Assembly (NCBI RefSeq): GCF_020858115.1
Contig: NZ_JACYMM010000001.1
Location: 186,001-250,000 of the forward strand
DNA length: 64,000 bases
Direction: 5' to 3'
DNA from: Janthinobacterium sp. FW305-129
Lineage (GTDB): Bacteria > Pseudomonadota > Gammaproteobacteria > Burkholderiales > Burkholderiaceae_D
Shown here: one piece after another, positions 62,149-64,000 of the stretch
Layout of the letters: the number at the start of each line of letters is the position of its first letter
How positions within the stretch are numbered: the stretch's first letter is position 1
Position numbers and translations under genes: made by a program
The notes under the pieces: model-generated
The model's database searches: none
What the model saw: the letters and a program-made list of their open reading frames with translations, nothing else
What the model was told of the DNA's origin: nothing

Positions 62149-63495
62149 TCAGTCGCGGATTTCCAGCGCCCGGTTCAGGCTCAGCGCGGCCAGCGAGGCG
62201 ACGGCGCCCGACAGCAGGTAGAAGCTGACATAGGCGAGGCCGAAGTTGGCCGACAGGCCCAGCGCCACCAGCGGAGCGAAGCCGGCACCGACCAGCCAGG
62301 CCAGGTCGGACGTCAGGGCCGCGCCCGTGTAGCGGAAGCGGGCAGGGAAGTTGGCCGTCACGGCGCCGGCTGCCTGGCCGTAGGACAAGCCCAGCAGGCT
62401 GAAGCCGACGAGGATGAACACGTCCTGGCCCGTATTGCCGCCGCCCATCAGGGTCGGCACGAAGGCGCTGAAGATGGCGATCAGCACGGCCAGCACGCCC
62501 AGGGTAGTGCGGCGGCCCACTTTATCGGCCAGCAAGCCGGAAATTACCACGCCGACGGCGGCCAGCACGGCGCCCAGCATCTGGATCTGCAGGAAGTCCG
62601 AAGCGGAACGCGTCTGGTAGACGGAAATCCATGACAGCGGGAACACGGTCACCAGGTGGAACAGGGCGTAGCTGGCCAGCGCGGCGAGGGCGCCGATCAG
62701 CACGTTGCGGCCCTGGCCGCGGCCCATTTCAAACACGCTCACGGGCTGCAGTTCGCGTTCGTCGAGCAGGCGCGCATATTCATTTGTCGACACCAGGCGC
62801 AAGCGGGCAAACAGGGCCACCACGTTGATGGCGAAGGCCACATAGAAGGGATAGCGCCAGCCCCAGTCGAGGAATTCCTCATCCGTCAGGGTGGTCAGCA
62901 TGAACCAGAACAGGCCGGCAGCGATCAGGAAGCCGGCGGGCGCGCCCAGCTGGCCCAGCATGGCGTACCAGCCGCGCTTGTTTTCCGGCGCGTTCAGGGC
63001 CAGCAGCGACGGCAAGCCATCCCAGGAACCACCGAGCGCCACGCCCTGGCCGATGCGCAGCACGGACAGCCAGACGATGGCGGCAAAGCCCAGGTGGGCG
63101 TAGGTCGGCAGGAAGGCGATGCCGGCCGTCGACACGCCCAGCAGGAAGAGGGCGAACGTCAGCTTGGCGCTGCGCCCCATGCGTCGCTGGATCTCCATGA
63201 AGATCACGGTGCCGAACGGACGGGCGATGAAGGCGAACGAGAAGATCAGGAAAGCATATAATGTGCCCTCCAGGCGTTCTTCGAACGGGAAGAAGACGCG
63301 CGGAAACACCAGCACCGAAGCGATGGCGTAGACAAAGAAGTCAAAGTATTCGGAAGCGCGGCCGATGATCACGCCGACGGCGATCTCACCGGGGTCGATA
63401 TGCGATTCGACCGTGCCGGCCCCGCGTGCGTCGCGCAGGGAGTGGGGGGAAAAGTCGGCGGGTACGTCCCCGCTGTGTGTGCGCGTGCTGGACAT
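62149..63495 (-). CDS. MFS transporter, MHS (metabolite:H+ symporter) family
   Basis: A 448-residue, 12-helix transporter of normal length. GRASEYFDFFVYAIASVLVF in helix 1, ARPFGTVIFMEIQRRMGRSAK in the 2-3 loop, VLRIGQGVALGGSWDGLPSLLALNAPENKRGW in helix 4 region and GLLADKVGRRTTLG in the 8-9 loop. Family members take up organic acids or compatible solutes; substrate unknown. Compared with ProP-type relatives the helix-1 motif has EYFDFF in place of EWYDF(Y/F). GGAG 8 bases upstream supports the ATG at 63495 rather than 63531. Confidence 0.92.
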   Translation of the reverse strand: MSSTRTHSGDVPADFSPHSLRDARGAGTVESHIDPGEIAVGVIIGRASEYFDFFVYAIASVLVFPRVFFPFEERLEGTLYAFLIFSFAFIARPFGTVIFMEIQRRMGRSAKLTFALFLLGVSTAGIAFLPTYAHLGFAAIVWLSVLRIGQGVALGGSWDGLPSLLALNAPENKRGWYAMLGQLGAPAGFLIAAGLFWFMLTTLTDEEFLDWGWRYPFYVAFAINVVALFARLRLVSTNEYARLLDERELQPVSVFEMGRGQGRNVLIGALAALASYALFHLVTVFPLSWISVYQTRSASDFLQIQMLGAVLAAVGVVISGLLADKVGRRTTLGVLAVLIAIFSAFVPTLMGGGNTGQDVFILVGFSLLGLSYGQAAGAVTANFPARFRYTGAALTSDLAWLVGAGFAPLVALGLSANFGLAYVSFYLLSGAVASLAALSLNRALEIRD

Positions 63496-63648
63496 GATGA
63501 TCGTCTCCAATATAGTTTCGAGTTCGGCCAACGCGTAACTTACCCCGGGTGTCTCACGCCCGGAGTAGGACTATTCAATAGATAGCTGTAGGAAAACTCC
63601 TCAACCACCAAGTGAAAATCCGAGCAAGGGGTAGGACAAAACGTCCAA

Positions 63649-63677
63649 TTGCCAACGCGCTCCAGTGAGAATACAGT
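63649..63677 (+). promoter_or_regulatory. Candidate sigma-70 promoter for cyoA
   Basis: TTGCCA (63649-63654; five of six with TTGACA), a 17-base spacer, and TACAGT (63672-63677; four of six with TATAAT). It ends 35 bases before the cyoA ATG, the expected place for a short leader. Confidence 0.55.
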
Positions 63678-63712
63678 ACCATATCTTCATCCCCTGTACT
63701 GGACTTTCCTGT

Positions 63713-64000
63713 ATGTTTTCATTAAAAGTTCGTCGCGGACTGCTTCTTTTACCTCTCGCATTGTTGGCTGGTTGCAATACGGTGGTACTGAATCCGTCTG
63801 GCGACATCGCAGTTCAGCAAGGCAATCTGATTGTCATCTCGACATTGCTGATGCTGTTGATTATCGTTCCGGTAATCGCCCTGACCCTGCTGTTTGCATG
63901 GCGCTATAGAAAAAACAATACCGCGGCCAAATACGAGCCGGACTGGGACCACTCGACTCGCCTCGAGCTGATCATCTGGGGCGCGCCCCTGCTGATCATC
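63713..64000 (+). CDS. cyoA: Cytochrome o ubiquinol oxidase subunit II, cut by window edge
   Basis: The first 96 codons are present. A lipoprotein signal peptide (VRRGLLLLPLALLAGC, lipidated Cys21) is followed by NTVVLNPSGDIAVQQGNLIV, a membrane span (STLLMLLIIVPVIALTLLFAW), the loop RYRKNNTAAKYEPDWDHST and the start of the second span (LELIIWGAPLLII). This is the CyoA pattern, including the YxPDWxHSxxLE loop. The subunit docks quinol oxidase to its partners in the inner membrane. The following cyoBCD genes are presumably just outside. Confidence 0.96.
   Translation, partial: MFSLKVRRGLLLLPLALLAGCNTVVLNPSGDIAVQQGNLIVISTLLMLLIIVPVIALTLLFAWRYRKNNTAAKYEPDWDHSTRLELIIWGAPLLII

Overview
The window is a gene-dense, high-G+C bacterial chromosome segment. 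Gene content and order (yciB-bolA-peptidyl-prolyl isomerase, ygfZ next to mltG-tmk-holB-tatD, a cyoABCD-type oxidase, many chemotaxis and hybrid-kinase genes) point to a betaproteobacterium, most likely Oxalobacteraceae (Janthinobacterium/Duganella/Massilia-like). That placement is inferred from gene content and was not tested by a database search. I saw no rRNA, tRNA, CRISPR array or complete insertion sequence.

Layout. 1-3.5 kb (minus): a truncated periplasmic parvulin, bolA, yciB, msrB and selO. 3.6-5.3 kb (plus): an acyl-CoA ligase. 5.3-9.8 kb (minus): an accessory chemotaxis operon of soluble double-PAS MCP, CheR, CheD and a protein with three CheW domains, behind an AT-rich spacer with a perfect FNR-type box. 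10.4-20.8 kb: fatty-acid beta-oxidation genes (FadB-like fusion, thiolase) mixed with an alpha/beta-hydrolase-fold lipoprotein that lacks its catalytic Ser and His, two MHS/VOC-type genes, a LysR regulator and small enzymes. 20.9-28.1 kb (minus): a sugar operon, lacI - xylulokinase - transaldolase - binding protein - ATPase - permease, with a perfect LacI-type palindrome upstream. 28.3-37.4 kb: housekeeping genes (NRDE/TANGO2, DUF4936, YgfZ; mltG-tmk-holB; tatD-ankyrin) and a PRMT-like methyltransferase. 38-41.7 kb: outer-membrane phospholipase A and a second-type EF-G. 41.7-46.4 kb (minus): a MarR-controlled EmrAB-type tripartite efflux operon.

47-48.6 kb is the only clearly foreign patch: a low-G+C gene of unknown function, its 5' end abutting an IS3-family transposase remnant, its 3' side flanked by a 100-bp imperfect inverted repeat. 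49.6-61.3 kb is a signalling block: one hybrid histidine kinase on the plus strand meets, tail to tail, a four-gene minus-strand operon (CHASE3-GAF hybrid kinase with three receivers, CheR, receiver-kinase, GAF-PAS hybrid kinase). The two kinases that meet are paralogues. The window ends with an Hsp20, an MHS-family transporter and the start of cyoA.

Across the window a REP-like directional palindrome (core GGGGTC-N-GACCC and its complement) occurs four times, always in spacers at gene 3' ends. It is the clearest non-coding signal. The clearest coding oddities are the low-G+C orphan, the triple-CheW adaptor, the pseudo-hydrolase and the PRMT-like methyltransferase.
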